From an uncultured bacterium (lineage in GTDB: Bacteria; Actinomycetota; Coriobacteriia; Coriobacteriales; Coriobacteriaceae), in the NCBI GenBank assembly GCA_905214465.1, contig CAJMMD010000004.1, positions 50,342-114,341 on the forward strand: a stretch of DNA of 64,000 bases, in the 5' to 3' direction. The notes under the pieces are model-generated. The model searched no databases. It saw only the letters and a program-made list of their open reading frames with translations, and was not told where the DNA came from. The position numbers and the translations under genes are program-made. Below, in pieces: positions 52,461-61,065 of this stretch (position 1 is its first letter; each line of letters opens with the position of its first letter).

Positions 52461-53567
52461 ATGCTGCGCATCGCGACCATCGGCACATCCATGATCACCG
52501 ACGACTTTATCCAAGTCGTCAACGCCAACGACCAAGCCGCGTTTGTGGGCACGCTTTCACGCGATGCCAATCGCGGTGCCGCCTTTACCGCCGAGCGCGG
52601 TGGCGAGCGAAACTTTACTTCACTCGATGAGCTCGCGGCAGCTGCCGACGTCGACGCCGTCTATATCGGCAGCCCTAACGCACTTCACTACGAGCAGGCC
52701 CTTGTCTGCATCGCCGGTGGCAAGCACGTCATCGTCGAGAAGCCCTTCTGCGCCACCGAAGCGCAGGCGCTGGAAGTCTTCCGCGCTGCCGAGGCAGCAG
52801 GTGTCGTGGCCCTCGAGGCCATGCGTCCCCTCCACGACCCCGCCTTCCACGCCATCGAGGACGCCCTGGGCGAGATCGCCCCCATCCGCCGCGCCTCATT
52901 GCGCTTTGGCAAATATTCCTCGCGCTACAACGAGATTCTCGCGGGACGCGCCACCAATATCTTCGACTGCAATATGGCATCGGGTTCCCTCATGGACATT
53001 GGCGTCTACACCGTCGAGCCCATGGTCGAGATTTTCGGCATGCCCTCCGGCCTTACGAGCATGGCTACTCTGCTCGACCCCGCCACGCGACAGCTCACGC
53101 ACGGCCCCATCGACGGCTGCGGTTCCATCCTCGCCAGCTACGGCGGTGGCCGTATCTCCGTCGAGCTCGCGCACTCCAAAATAACGAATGACCTGCTACC
53201 CTCGCAGATCGAAGGCGAGCGTGGCACTATCCAGATCGACCATCTGTCCACGCCCCGCAATGTCCGCATCGACTATCGCGGCGATGTCGTACGCGGCTCG
53301 GCGACCGAGGCACCGCGCGAACAGGGCGACAACGGCCGCGTGCTCGACCTGCCCAAATCGAGCAACACTATGGAATACGAACTCACAGACTTTATCACCG
53401 CCATCGGCGGCATCGATAACGTTAAGGAAGAGATTTGGGAGACCCCGGCGGGACGCCACGAGCTTGGCCACTACCGCGATGTTACGCTTGTCTCACTGCG
53501 CATCATGGATGCCGTGCGCCAGCAGGCCGGCATTACCTTCCCGGCCGACGCAGGCAAGCAGGCATAG
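52461..53567 (+). CDS. Gfo/Idh/MocA-family oxidoreductase
   Basis: This 368-residue protein has a Rossmann N-terminus (LRIATIGTSMITDDFIQVV), the catalytic motif HVIVEKPFCATEAQ (about 89-102) and the dimerisation domain with NMASGSLMDIGVYTVEPMVE. It is a second, distinct member of the family in this window. The ATG at 52461 follows AGGGGGA. It ends two bases before the acylphosphatase gene, so the two are probably co-transcribed. The substrate is unknown. Confidence 0.92.
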   Translation: MLRIATIGTSMITDDFIQVVNANDQAAFVGTLSRDANRGAAFTAERGGERNFTSLDELAAAADVDAVYIGSPNALHYEQALVCIAGGKHVIVEKPFCATEAQALEVFRAAEAAGVVALEAMRPLHDPAFHAIEDALGEIAPIRRASLRFGKYSSRYNEILAGRATNIFDCNMASGSLMDIGVYTVEPMVEIFGMPSGLTSMATLLDPATRQLTHGPIDGCGSILASYGGGRISVELAHSKITNDLLPSQIEGERGTIQIDHLSTPRNVRIDYRGDVVRGSATEAPREQGDNGRVLDLPKSSNTMEYELTDFITAIGGIDNVKEEIWETPAGRHELGHYRDVTLVSLRIMDAVRQQAGITFPADAGKQA

Positions 53568-53569
53568 CG

Positions 53570-53980
53570 ATGGGCTTCTTCGATACGTTCTTCTCCAGCG
53601 TCACCGGCGGCAGTCGAGAGCCTCAAAAACCATCAAACGTCGAGCTCGAACTGCGCCGCAGGCTTACTGTGCTCGCAAGCGACGAGGCCACTCAAGACAC
53701 TCCCCTGCGCTTTTTCCTGCGCTGGGCGGGGCAAGTCCAGGGCGTCGGTTTTCGCTTTACCAACACCAACCTCGCGCAGGCACGCGCACTCACCGGCTGG
53801 GTGCGTAACATGGAAGACGGTTCAGTCGAGATGGAGATACAGGGAGCTCCGGCAAACATCCTATCTCATCTCGAGGCGCTTCACGCCTCCTACGAGCGCA
53901 TGGGTACGCGTTTTCGCCTCGTAGACGCCCAGGCCCGAGCCCCACTTGCCAATGAAGACGGTTTCATTCCTCGTTATTAG
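53570..53980 (+). CDS. Acylphosphatase with N-terminal extension
   Basis: This 136-residue protein has about 45 extra N-terminal residues followed by an acylphosphatase domain: GQVQGVGFRFTN holds the catalytic Arg, and GWVRNMEDGSVEMEIQG the catalytic Asn. It would hydrolyse acyl phosphates such as carbamoyl or acetyl phosphate. Translation probably depends on the preceding gene, as no good ribosome site is seen. Confidence 0.9.
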   Translation: MGFFDTFFSSVTGGSREPQKPSNVELELRRRLTVLASDEATQDTPLRFFLRWAGQVQGVGFRFTNTNLAQARALTGWVRNMEDGSVEMEIQGAPANILSHLEALHASYERMGTRFRLVDAQARAPLANEDGFIPRY

Positions 53981-54041
53981 TATTGTGTGCTAAATACGGT
54001 ATCATTTACCTACGACCGTTGATAGAAAAGAGGCGAGGCGC

Positions 54042-54422
54042 ATGGCGGTGCAAAGAAGGAATACCAGGCAGCGAAAGCTGGTTCTTGACGCCGTGCGCCA
54101 AAGTTATAACCATCCCACCGCCGACGAAATCTACAACGTCGTGCGCGCGCAGGATGACAAAATCAGCCGCGGTACGGTCTACCGCAATCTCAATCTCTTG
54201 GCCGACGCCGGCGAGATCCTCTCCATCAAGACGCCGGGCGGCAGCCGCTTCGATCGCACGATCGAGCCGCATGCGCATATCATCTGCACCTCATGCAGCC
54301 GCGTCATCGACGTACCGCTCCCCTTCGATGCCCAGCTCGACGCCAAGGCGTCCGAGCAAATCGGCTGGCACGTCACGTCGCACTACACCATCTTCGAGGG
54401 TCTCTGCCCCGACTGCCGGTAG
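54042..54422 (+). CDS. Fur-family regulator (PerR-like)
   Basis: This 126-residue Fur-family protein has a winged helix (HPTADEIYNVVRAQDDKISR, then GTVYRNLNLLADAGEI), the metal region FDRTIEPHAHIIC, and two CxxC motifs (CTSC at about 86 and CPDC near the end) for structural zinc. The short length and PHAHIIC pattern suggest PerR rather than Fur, but this is not certain. It is a single gene after acyP. Confidence 0.92.
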   Translation: MAVQRRNTRQRKLVLDAVRQSYNHPTADEIYNVVRAQDDKISRGTVYRNLNLLADAGEILSIKTPGGSRFDRTIEPHAHIICTSCSRVIDVPLPFDAQLDAKASEQIGWHVTSHYTIFEGLCPDCR

Positions 54423-54437
54423 ATGTTTGGGACATGC

Positions 54438-55235
54438 CTACTCAGCAAGTAGACGACGCAGCTCCTCTTCGACCGTATGCGCGTAGCGGACACGGTCGTT
54501 GATGCCGCGCATGGTGGGGTTGCAGCTCTCCATCAGATAGGGATGGCCCACGACGTTGAGCATGTCGCGATCGTTCTCATTGTCGCCAAACGCCATCATC
54601 GCATCGGGCGAGATCCCCAGGGCACGACCGTAATCGGCAAGCGCGGACCCCTTGCCCGAATCAAAGCCGATAAAGTCGGTCCATTCGGTTCCCGACGTCA
54701 TCACGTCAACACGGTCGCTAAAGAGGCACTCAAAATACTCCAGCGCCGCCGGCTGCTCCGCCTCGGGCGTCTGGAAGGCAATCTTAATGACATCCTCGTC
54801 AATGTCTTCGGGACGGTCGACTACCGCCACATCACAATGGACCTCATAACGCAGGTGGTCAACAAACGCATCGTTGCTGCTCATGGTGTAGAGGCGCCCC
54901 TCACACGAAAGGGTCACGTCGGCATGGGGGTACGCAACCACGGCATTCGCGATATCCATGGCCAGGCCACGCTCCATAGAACGCTTGACCACGGCACGCC
55001 CCTCGCTCATGACCAGGGCTCCGTTTTCGCATACATAGGAGAGTTCATCGGCCACCGGGGCAAACAGGTAGCGCAGGCTCGTATATTGACGGCCACTCGC
55101 CGGCATAAACACGATACCGCGACGATGCAGCTCATCGATGAGCTCAAAGGCCTCGGAACGCGGCTCGCGCTCCCCCGGATGCAGCAACGTGCCGTCCAAA
55201 TCGCATGCAATCAGCTTAATTCCCTCAAGGCCCAT
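54438..55235 (-). CDS. Cof-type HAD-IIB phosphatase
   Basis: This 265-residue HAD has IACDLDGTLLHPGE at the start, MPASGRQYTSLRYL, and AFGDNENDRDMLNVVG near the C-terminus. The cap is of the Cof type. It probably dephosphorylates a sugar phosphate or cofactor. The ATG at 55235 has a G-rich site upstream; longer starts lack one. Confidence 0.9.
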   Translation of the reverse strand: MGLEGIKLIACDLDGTLLHPGEREPRSEAFELIDELHRRGIVFMPASGRQYTSLRYLFAPVADELSYVCENGALVMSEGRAVVKRSMERGLAMDIANAVVAYPHADVTLSCEGRLYTMSSNDAFVDHLRYEVHCDVAVVDRPEDIDEDVIKIAFQTPEAEQPAALEYFECLFSDRVDVMTSGTEWTDFIGFDSGKGSALADYGRALGISPDAMMAFGDNENDRDMLNVVGHPYLMESCNPTMRGINDRVRYAHTVEEELRRLLAE

Positions 55236-55318
55236 ATACTTTCCCCCAAAGCACCCCATCAACAGCAAGACGGGCTTTGAATAGTTGCCTCTCAAAGTCC
55301 GTCTTACTCATACGCACG

Positions 55319-55897
55319 TTAACCGCGCGCCTTCTTTACGATCGTAAAGTCTGGAGCCATACTCACAACGGCATCCGCCGCACTCGACGCAAAGCGCCGG
55401 TCCGCATCGAGTTCACGGGTAACCACCGAGAGCCGAACGCCCTCGACGCCCCGGAGCATGCGGCCCAAAACAGGCTGCACCGGCGTATACATGCGCACGG
55501 TATGCTCGTCCGAATCGCCTCGGAAAAGCGGCGTGTGCATATTGCCGATCTCCCAGCACGCATGCGCGAGCGCAATCGGGTCCATGCGATCGACTTCGAC
55601 CAAATAGACCTCGGCGCTGCGCGGGCGCACGACAACCACCACGGGCACCATGCCCGAACGGTCAATGGCGAGCACATCGCCATCGGCAAGACGGCCGCCG
55701 TCGGCAGTATCCAACCGAACATCGATCGTGCGCCCCAGCTCCGTCACGCCCATAAACGCGCATGCATCAGCCTGGTCCCAATCGAGCAGTAGCTCGTCAA
55801 CTTCAAAGACACCGCCCAGCTCCCGGCGAAGCAGGAGTTCATAGGACGGATCGTTGAGATTTCCCAAGCATGTCGTCGAAACCAAGCGTTCAGGCAT
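55319..55897 (-). CDS. UreE-like nickel metallochaperone homologue
   Basis: This 192-residue protein matches UreE in its C-terminal half: LADGDVLAIDR, then ALAHACWEIGNMHTPLF (the family motif A..lGNrH.p) and QPVLGRMLRGVEGV. UreE gives nickel to urease, yet no urease genes are here and the His-rich tail is missing. The gene follows slyD by 3 bases, and SlyD is a known nickel-linked chaperone. It may serve another nickel enzyme. Confidence 0.78.
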   Translation of the reverse strand: MPERLVSTTCLGNLNDPSYELLLRRELGGVFEVDELLLDWDQADACAFMGVTELGRTIDVRLDTADGGRLADGDVLAIDRSGMVPVVVVVRPRSAEVYLVEVDRMDPIALAHACWEIGNMHTPLFRGDSDEHTVRMYTPVQPVLGRMLRGVEGVRLSVVTRELDADRRFASSAADAVVSMAPDFTIVKKARG

Positions 55898-55900
55898 ACT

Positions 55901-56329
55901 CTAGCCCTCGACCTCGACGAGCTCGATATCAAAGTTGAGATCCTTGCCGGCGAGCTCGTGGTTGGCGTCGAGCGTCACGGCCTCGGGCGTCACGTCGATG
56001 ACCACGGCGGGGACGGGCATGCCGCTCGGCGTGGACAGGAAGAGCTTCATGCCCTTCTCGATCTGCTCGATGTTGGGAACCTGTTCGGCCGGGAAGGTAA
56101 TAACCATCTCGGGGTTGTGCTCGCCGTAGGCATCGGCAGCGGGAATGTGCACGGTCTTCTTCTCGCCCACCTGCATGTCGACAACAGCGGCGTCGAAGCC
56201 CTTAATCATCTGACCGGCGCCGCAGGTGAACTCCAGCGGCTCGCCGCGATCGTAAGAGCTATCGAACTGCGTGCCGTCGTCGAGCGTGCCACGATAATGG
56301 GTCTTGACCTTCTTGCCCTTGTTGGACAT
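55901..56329 (-). CDS. FKBP-type peptidyl-prolyl isomerase, SlyD-like
   Basis: This 142-residue protein has an FKBP part interrupted by an insert-in-flap chaperone domain, as in SlyD: DGTQFDSSYDRGEPLEFTCG, MIKGFDAAVVDMQVGEKK, YGEHNPEMV and NHELAGKDLNFDIELVEV. The His/Cys-rich nickel tail of E. coli SlyD is absent. The ATG at 56329 follows GGAGG. It is transcribed ahead of the UreE-like gene, linking folding and metal delivery. Confidence 0.92.
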   Translation of the reverse strand: MSNKGKKVKTHYRGTLDDGTQFDSSYDRGEPLEFTCGAGQMIKGFDAAVVDMQVGEKKTVHIPAADAYGEHNPEMVITFPAEQVPNIEQIEKGMKLFLSTPSGMPVPAVVIDVTPEAVTLDANHELAGKDLNFDIELVEVEG

Positions 56330-56449
56330 GGTAACCTCCGTGATAAGGGCGGCGCACAACGCGGGCCGCCGTGAACATATGGCGCTAACTATACCCTAGT
56401 CATACAATTCAAAGACAGTTTGCAAAGAAACGCTGCAACCGGAGGAACC

Positions 56450-57463
56450 ATGGCATATCCCGTATTTGACCTACACTGCGACACCGCCGACCGCATCGGC
56501 TGGGCCACGCTCGATCTCGACCTGCGCTTTACCGCCGGCACCGACGGTTATTTCCCCGGCGACGAAACGCATCCGCAAGATTTCGACCTCATCGAGGGCA
56601 ACGCCTGCGCCATCTCGCTCGCAAAGATCGGCAACACGCCGTGGGCACAGTGCTTCGCCACGTTTGTCCCCGACGAGATTCCCACCGCCCACGCCGCGCG
56701 CTTCCAGGCGCAAATCATGGCGCACATGAGCGGCCAGGCGATGCTCAACCACGACCGTATGGTCAACGTGCGCAGCGCCGCAGACATTCGCCCCGCGCTC
56801 AAGGACGGCAAGGTCGCCTGCATCCACACCATCGAAAACGCCACGTTCTTTGCCGAGGACCCCGCGCTGATCGAGGTGCTCAAGAGCCTGGGCGTGCTTA
56901 TGTCGTCACTCAGCTGGAACGCGCAGGGACCGCTCGCGAGCGGCCACGACACCCACGCCGGCCTCACCGCCGCCGGCATCGAGGCGCTTACGCAGATGGA
57001 GCACGCCGGCATGGTGCTCGACGTCTCCCACCTCAACGATGAGTGCTTTGACGAGGTCGCCGCCCGCGCCACGCGTCCCTTCGTCGCCAGCCACTCCAAC
57101 TCCCGTGCGGTTTGCGGCGCCAAACGCAACCTTACCGACGACCAGTTCCGCGCCATTCGCGACATGGGTGGCATCGTCGGCCTCAACTACTGCAGCGAGT
57201 TCCTTTCCAACGACGCAACCGACAAGACCGCCGCAGACGTCACCTTCGACCAGCTGGCGGCGCATATCGAGCACTGGCTCGACCTGGGCGGCGAGGACGT
57301 CATCGCGCTCGGCGGCGACTGGGACGGTGCCACTGTGCCCGCTTTCCTCTCCGATGCCAGCAAGATGCCCGAGTTCCAGAACATGCTTTCCAAGCATTTT
57401 GGCAAGACCGTGATGCAAAAGCTCTGCAGCGACAACGCGCTTGCCTTCTTCGAGCGTTATTAA
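56450..57463 (+). CDS. Membrane-dipeptidase-family (M19) peptidase
   Basis: This 337-residue metallopeptidase has FDLHCDTADRIGW with the zinc ligands HxD, the bridging Glu in CIHTIENATFF, MVLDVSHLNDECF and PFVASHSNSRAVCG (His ligands), and GGDWDGATVP at the end. The family cleaves dipeptides, including D-amino-acid-containing ones. No signal peptide is present. GGAGG precedes the ATG at 56450. Confidence 0.93.
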   Translation: MAYPVFDLHCDTADRIGWATLDLDLRFTAGTDGYFPGDETHPQDFDLIEGNACAISLAKIGNTPWAQCFATFVPDEIPTAHAARFQAQIMAHMSGQAMLNHDRMVNVRSAADIRPALKDGKVACIHTIENATFFAEDPALIEVLKSLGVLMSSLSWNAQGPLASGHDTHAGLTAAGIEALTQMEHAGMVLDVSHLNDECFDEVAARATRPFVASHSNSRAVCGAKRNLTDDQFRAIRDMGGIVGLNYCSEFLSNDATDKTAADVTFDQLAAHIEHWLDLGGEDVIALGGDWDGATVPAFLSDASKMPEFQNMLSKHFGKTVMQKLCSDNALAFFERY

Positions 57464-57479
57464 TTTCACATCCCTTGAG

Positions 57480-57515
57480 CGGGCCGGCATGCCGAACGGT
57501 CGACATGCCGGCCCG
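57480..57515 (+). terminator. Strong hairpin after the dipeptidase gene
   Basis: CGGGCCGGCATG and CATGCCGGCCCG form a perfect 12-base stem with a 12-base loop. The T-run is poor (TCCCC), so it may be an mRNA end-protecting hairpin rather than a classic terminator. It lies 22 bases before the next start. Confidence 0.55.
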
Positions 57516-57537
57516 TCCCCGATCTGAAGGACCGCTT

Positions 57538-58314
57538 TTGACGCAGCAGTTTACGATTTCCGCATCCCGACCGGATGGGACGACCATCCCCGTCGTCGTT
57601 ACCAAAAAGCGCGTCAAGAACTTCAACCTACGCGTCACATCGAGCGGCGAGGTCCACGCCAGCGCACCGATCGGCGCCAGCCGCGAGCGTATCGAAGCGT
57701 TTGTGAAGCGCAACAGCGCCTGGATTATCAGCCGACTTGCCCAGCGCGAGCAGCGTCAGGCGACGGCACGAGAGCCGCTCAGCCCCTCGTCCATCATTGC
57801 ACTTTGGGGCAAGCCCATCACGGTACAGGATGCACTCGATCACAACTTTGCATTACCCGCACCGCGACCCAAACAGGCCACCTTCGCAAGTTTTATGGGT
57901 ACCGATGAATCGGACGAAGGCCCGCAGGCCAAGCGGCACGCAATCCTCGACGTCCTAACGTCCGATGAGCTCCAAGCCCACATCGACCAGCTCTACGCGT
58001 CCGAGGTCACATCGGCGCTGCGCGACATCGTGCACGCGTACGAAGTCGCAATGGGCGTCACCGTGGCCCGCATCTCCGTGCGCAGCATGAAAACGCGCTG
58101 GGGATCATGCACGCCCAAATCCGGCGCCATTCGCATCGCGCGCGAGCTCGCCGCCTACCCCGTCGAATGCCTCGACATGGTTGTCGCCCACGAGTTCGTC
58201 CACTTGCTCGAGCCAAGCCACAATCAGCGTTTTCACGCCCTGCTCGACACGTACTGTCCCAACAATAGAGCTCTGTCGCAGCGGCTCAAGCAGCCACCCA
58301 TAGAGACGTATTAG
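57538..58314 (+). CDS. YgjP-like metallopeptidase-fold protein (DUF45)
   Basis: This 258-residue protein fits the YgjP/DUF45 family. KNFNLRVTSSGEVHASAP is the N-terminal beta region; SMKTRWGSCTPKSGAIRI and VVAHEFVHLLEPSHNQRF carry the zinc HExxH site and third His. YgjP of E. coli has been described as a UTP pyrophosphatase. The start is probably TTG at 57538 after GAAGGA, as no ATG is placed correctly. It converges on folB with no clear terminator between. Confidence 0.88.
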   Translation: MTQQFTISASRPDGTTIPVVVTKKRVKNFNLRVTSSGEVHASAPIGASRERIEAFVKRNSAWIISRLAQREQRQATAREPLSPSSIIALWGKPITVQDALDHNFALPAPRPKQATFASFMGTDESDEGPQAKRHAILDVLTSDELQAHIDQLYASEVTSALRDIVHAYEVAMGVTVARISVRSMKTRWGSCTPKSGAIRIARELAAYPVECLDMVVAHEFVHLLEPSHNQRFHALLDTYCPNNRALSQRLKQPPIETY

Positions 58315-58320
58315 AACCGG

Positions 58321-58806
58321 TTACCGCACGCGCTCGATCTCGACACCGCAGCTTGCCAGGGGCAGGCCAACAGGAGCCCACGGCTTATCGAGCTTTATGC
58401 GCACACCAAGCAGCAGGGGGTAACGACGCAGCAGCATCTGGGCCACACCCTCGGCTGCCGCCTCGATGAGTTTAAACGTGTGCTCGCGCAGATAGCCATC
58501 AACATCGTGGCACACCGAGCCGTAGTCAATCGAGGCATCCAGGTTATCGTGCTCCCCCGCCGCGCGCAGGTCGGCATAGAGCACCAGAGAAACGATGAAC
58601 TTCTGACCCAGCGCGTTCTCCTCGGGATACACGCCATGGTTGGCAAAAACCTCAAGGCCGTCAATGACAATACGATCGGCATGGCGCAAATCGTCATAGC
58701 TCACATGGGGCACCGCCGTTGCGGTGGATATTTCGCCCCTTCCACGGCGGGCGAGCTCGGCGCCTTCAGTCTTGGTTGCATTCTCGGGCAGTTTCTTGTT
58801 ACTCAT
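58321..58806 (-). CDS. folB: Dihydroneopterin aldolase
   Basis: This 161-residue enzyme converts dihydroneopterin to hydroxymethyl-dihydropterin in folate synthesis. The domain begins at about 45 with DRIVIDGLEVFANHGVYPEE (catalytic Glu and Tyr), and has KLIEAAAEGVAQMLL and KLDKPWAPVG. The first 45 residues are an unusual polar extension. GGAGACG precedes the ATG. It lies in an operon with the HD gene and folE. Confidence 0.93.
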   Translation of the reverse strand: MSNKKLPENATKTEGAELARRGRGEISTATAVPHVSYDDLRHADRIVIDGLEVFANHGVYPEENALGQKFIVSLVLYADLRAAGEHDNLDASIDYGSVCHDVDGYLREHTFKLIEAAAEGVAQMLLRRYPLLLGVRIKLDKPWAPVGLPLASCGVEIERVR

Positions 58807-58849
58807 CGCGATCGTCTCCTTCGTTTAGAACCCCGACCGCGCAAACTAA

Positions 58850-59431
58850 CTACACGCGAATCGACAGGTTCTTTTTATCATCGCTCCAGTTGCAAGCATT
58901 GCGCGCGGGGCATGCAAAGCAGGCGCGCGACGCTTTGTCGGCCGCATAGAGCAGACGCTCAAGCGGTTGGCTGTTCACGCGCAGCTTTCGATGGCCCAGA
59001 ATGGCCGTCTTAATGGCTGCGGCATCGGCCGGCTCAAACGCCACATCATCGGGCATGCCGCCGAGAATCGCATCAGCGACGCGTTCGCTTGCAACATCAT
59101 GGGATATACCCGATTCATACTGTTCATCTTTGCCGATATCGTGAAGAAGTGCCGTGGCGTAGATGACCTCGCGGTCAAATTCGAGCTGCTCCTCGAGATT
59201 CTTGATCCACATAATGCGAGCGACATCGAGCAGATGGTCAATACCGTGGCGGCAGAAGATGCGCCCCGATTCCAACTGTACGATGTTGCCCAGGTGCCGC
59301 CGGAACAGCCCGTTGGCACAAATGTAATCAATGCGAGGCATGGCACCAAAGGGGGCCAGGCCCGAAGCCATAAAGCCGCGACGCGACGTCCCCTCATCGG
59401 TCTTCGATGTAAAGTCGTTGACGACTCTCAT
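58850..59431 (-). CDS. HD-domain phosphohydrolase with C-terminal Cys motif
   Basis: This 193-residue protein has HGIDHLLDVARIM, LLHDIGKDEQYESG (the HD pair) and ILGHRKLRVN, giving a metal-dependent phosphohydrolase site. The C-terminal CFACPARNACNWSDDKKN is a conserved-looking Cys cluster that may bind iron-sulphur or zinc. It starts 2 bases after folE ends, so it is translated with it. A role in pterin or nucleotide phosphate removal is plausible given the operon. Confidence 0.88.
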   Translation of the reverse strand: MRVVNDFTSKTDEGTSRRGFMASGLAPFGAMPRIDYICANGLFRRHLGNIVQLESGRIFCRHGIDHLLDVARIMWIKNLEEQLEFDREVIYATALLHDIGKDEQYESGISHDVASERVADAILGGMPDDVAFEPADAAAIKTAILGHRKLRVNSQPLERLLYAADKASRACFACPARNACNWSDDKKNLSIRV

Positions 59432-59433
59432 GG

Positions 59434-59991
59434 TTAGCGGCCCAGCATCCTAAAGAAACGCTCCTCGAGCGCGGGATCGGTCTCAAAGACGCCGCGGCGA
59501 GCAAGCGTCACGGTCTTGGTGCCGGGCTTTTGCACGCCACGCATCGTCATGCACATATGCTCGGCCTCCATCAACACAATCGCTCCCTGGGGAGCGAGAT
59601 AATCCATGAGGGCATCGGCAACCTGTGTGCACAGTTGCTCCTGCAGCTGAAGACGGCGGGCATAAACCTCAACCGTGCGGGCGAGCTTGGAAAGCCCAGC
59701 CACCCGACCGTTAGGGATATAACCAATGGCGGCCTTGCCATAAAACGGCAGCAGATGATGTTCGCACAGCGAGTAGAACGTAATGTCGCGCTCGATAACC
59801 AAATCGTTCGAAGCGACGGCAAAGGTTTTGGACAGGTGCTCCTCGGCACTCTGGTCCATGCCGCCGGCGATCTCACCATACATACGGGCAACGCGCGCCG
59901 GGGTCTCCAGCAGGCCCTCACGAGTTGGGTCCTCGCCTATGCCCTCAAGCAACAGCTTAATGGCGGCCTCGACTTTTTCCTGATCGACCAT
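59434..59991 (-). CDS. folE: GTP cyclohydrolase I
   Basis: This 185-residue enzyme makes dihydroneopterin triphosphate from GTP, the first folate step. The zinc and catalytic residues are in [20 protein letters not shown], with [20 protein letters not shown] and [16 protein letters not shown] downstream. The length is normal. It is the first gene of the folE-HD-folB operon. AGG lies just before the ATG. Confidence 0.96.
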   Translation of the reverse strand: MVDQEKVEAAIKLLLEGIGEDPTREGLLETPARVARMYGEIAGGMDQSAEEHLSKTFAVASNDLVIERDITFYSLCEHHLLPFYGKAAIGYIPNGRVAGLSKLARTVEVYARRLQLQEQLCTQVADALMDYLAPQGAIVLMEAEHMCMTMRGVQKPGTKTVTLARRGVFETDPALEERFFRMLGR

Positions 59992-60057
59992 CTGGGCCTC
60001 ACTTTTCCGATTTCACGTTCGCGCTATGGTACCACGCCCTCCGGCATCGACCACAAG

Positions 60058-60639
60058 CTACATAGTATGGGTCGAATAGACTGGATCGTCCCGCCAAAGC
60101 TCCACAGCGTCGCAAAGCGCAACGCCCTCACGCACAGCGCGGTCGCGCGTAGCGTTCATATCGATCACACGCTGGTTACTCGAGCCCCTAAAGCGCAACG
60201 AGATATCATAAAGATCCTGAACAAACGGGCCATCCACCAACATGTCGAGGCAGGCAAGGATACGGTCCGTCACCTCAGTATGGTGACGACCACCCGGCAT
60301 AAGCTCCTCGAGCACGTCGCCGGTAAAACACCAAATGGTCTTTCCTGACCCCGCAGGATAAGCGGCACGAACACGCTCGACAAACTCAACGAGCCCCGCC
60401 TGGTTCTCGGGCTCCATGGGCTCTCCGCCCAGAATCGTCAGGCCGTCAATAAAGGGATGATCGAGGCTCTCGATAATCTTGTCCTCGACGGCACGATCAA
60501 AGGGCTCGCCCGCAGCAAAGTCCCACGCAACAGAGTTAAAGCAATTCTTGCACCCACGACGGCACCCACTCACAAACAGAGAAGTACGAACACCTTCCCC
60601 ATCGGCAATGTCGAAATATTTAATGTTCGCGTAGTTCAT
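60058..60639 (-). CDS. nrdG: Anaerobic ribonucleotide reductase activating protein
   Basis: This 193-residue radical SAM activase has CRRGCKNCFN (Cys 26, 30, 33) and TILGGEPMEPENQAGLVEFV. It generates the glycyl radical on NrdD with SAM and reduced flavodoxin. The ATG at 60639 has GGAAGG ten bases upstream. It is downstream of nrdD, separated by about 425 bases of hairpin-rich sequence. Confidence 0.95.
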   Translation of the reverse strand: MNYANIKYFDIADGEGVRTSLFVSGCRRGCKNCFNSVAWDFAAGEPFDRAVEDKIIESLDHPFIDGLTILGGEPMEPENQAGLVEFVERVRAAYPAGSGKTIWCFTGDVLEELMPGGRHHTEVTDRILACLDMLVDGPFVQDLYDISLRFRGSSNQRVIDMNATRDRAVREGVALCDAVELWRDDPVYSTHTM

Positions 60640-60654
60640 AAGTAACCTTCCTGG

Positions 60655-60738
60655 GGGTCTGGAGCATATCATCCCGTCCTCAAACATTCTCGGCCTCTGG
60701 CCTGCGAAACTGCGGGCGGAACGATATACTCCAGACCC
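60655..60738. repeat. Imperfect inverted repeat in the nrdG leader
   Basis: GGGTCTGGAGCATATC (60655-60670) and GATATACTCCAGACCC (60723-60738) match as inverted arms with one mismatch around a 52-base middle. It ends 16 bases before the nrdG start, so an RNA hairpin here may affect translation. Confidence 0.65.
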
Positions 60739-60916
60739 CTCGCGAGCGACACTCAATGAACGAAGCGAACATCGAGCATAGGGTTCGAGGTCCAATAAAA
60801 ACTGGGTTGCGGCTCAACCGCCATCGCAAGTAAATCGCAGCTGCAGCTCGAATTATTTCCGCTAAGAACTTCGAGGAGTGAGCAGACCGCATGCTGCATC
60901 TCAGCTACATCAACTT

Positions 60917-61054
60917 GGCCGCCCCGTAGCGAGGCCCCGGACCTTTGCTCGATATGAGTTCCGCACGAACAGGAGGCGCCAGTGGCGCCTCCGTCGTGAG
61001 CCAGGACTGTCCGAAATAGCGAGTAAAGGTCCGGGGCCTCGCTACGGGACGGCC
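60917..61054. repeat. 138-bp element with 35-bp inverted ends between nrdD and nrdG
   Basis: Arms 60917-60951 and 61020-61054 are inverted copies matching at about 33 of 35 positions (GGCCG...CCCGTAGCGAGG and CCTCGCTACGGG...CGGCC). The middle holds GGAGGCGCC-AGT-GGCGCCTCC (60972-60992). It starts 11 bases after the nrdD stop. No coding frame is convincing in the rest of 60640-61065. Confidence 0.8.
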
Positions 61055-61065
61055 TGGGATGACTA

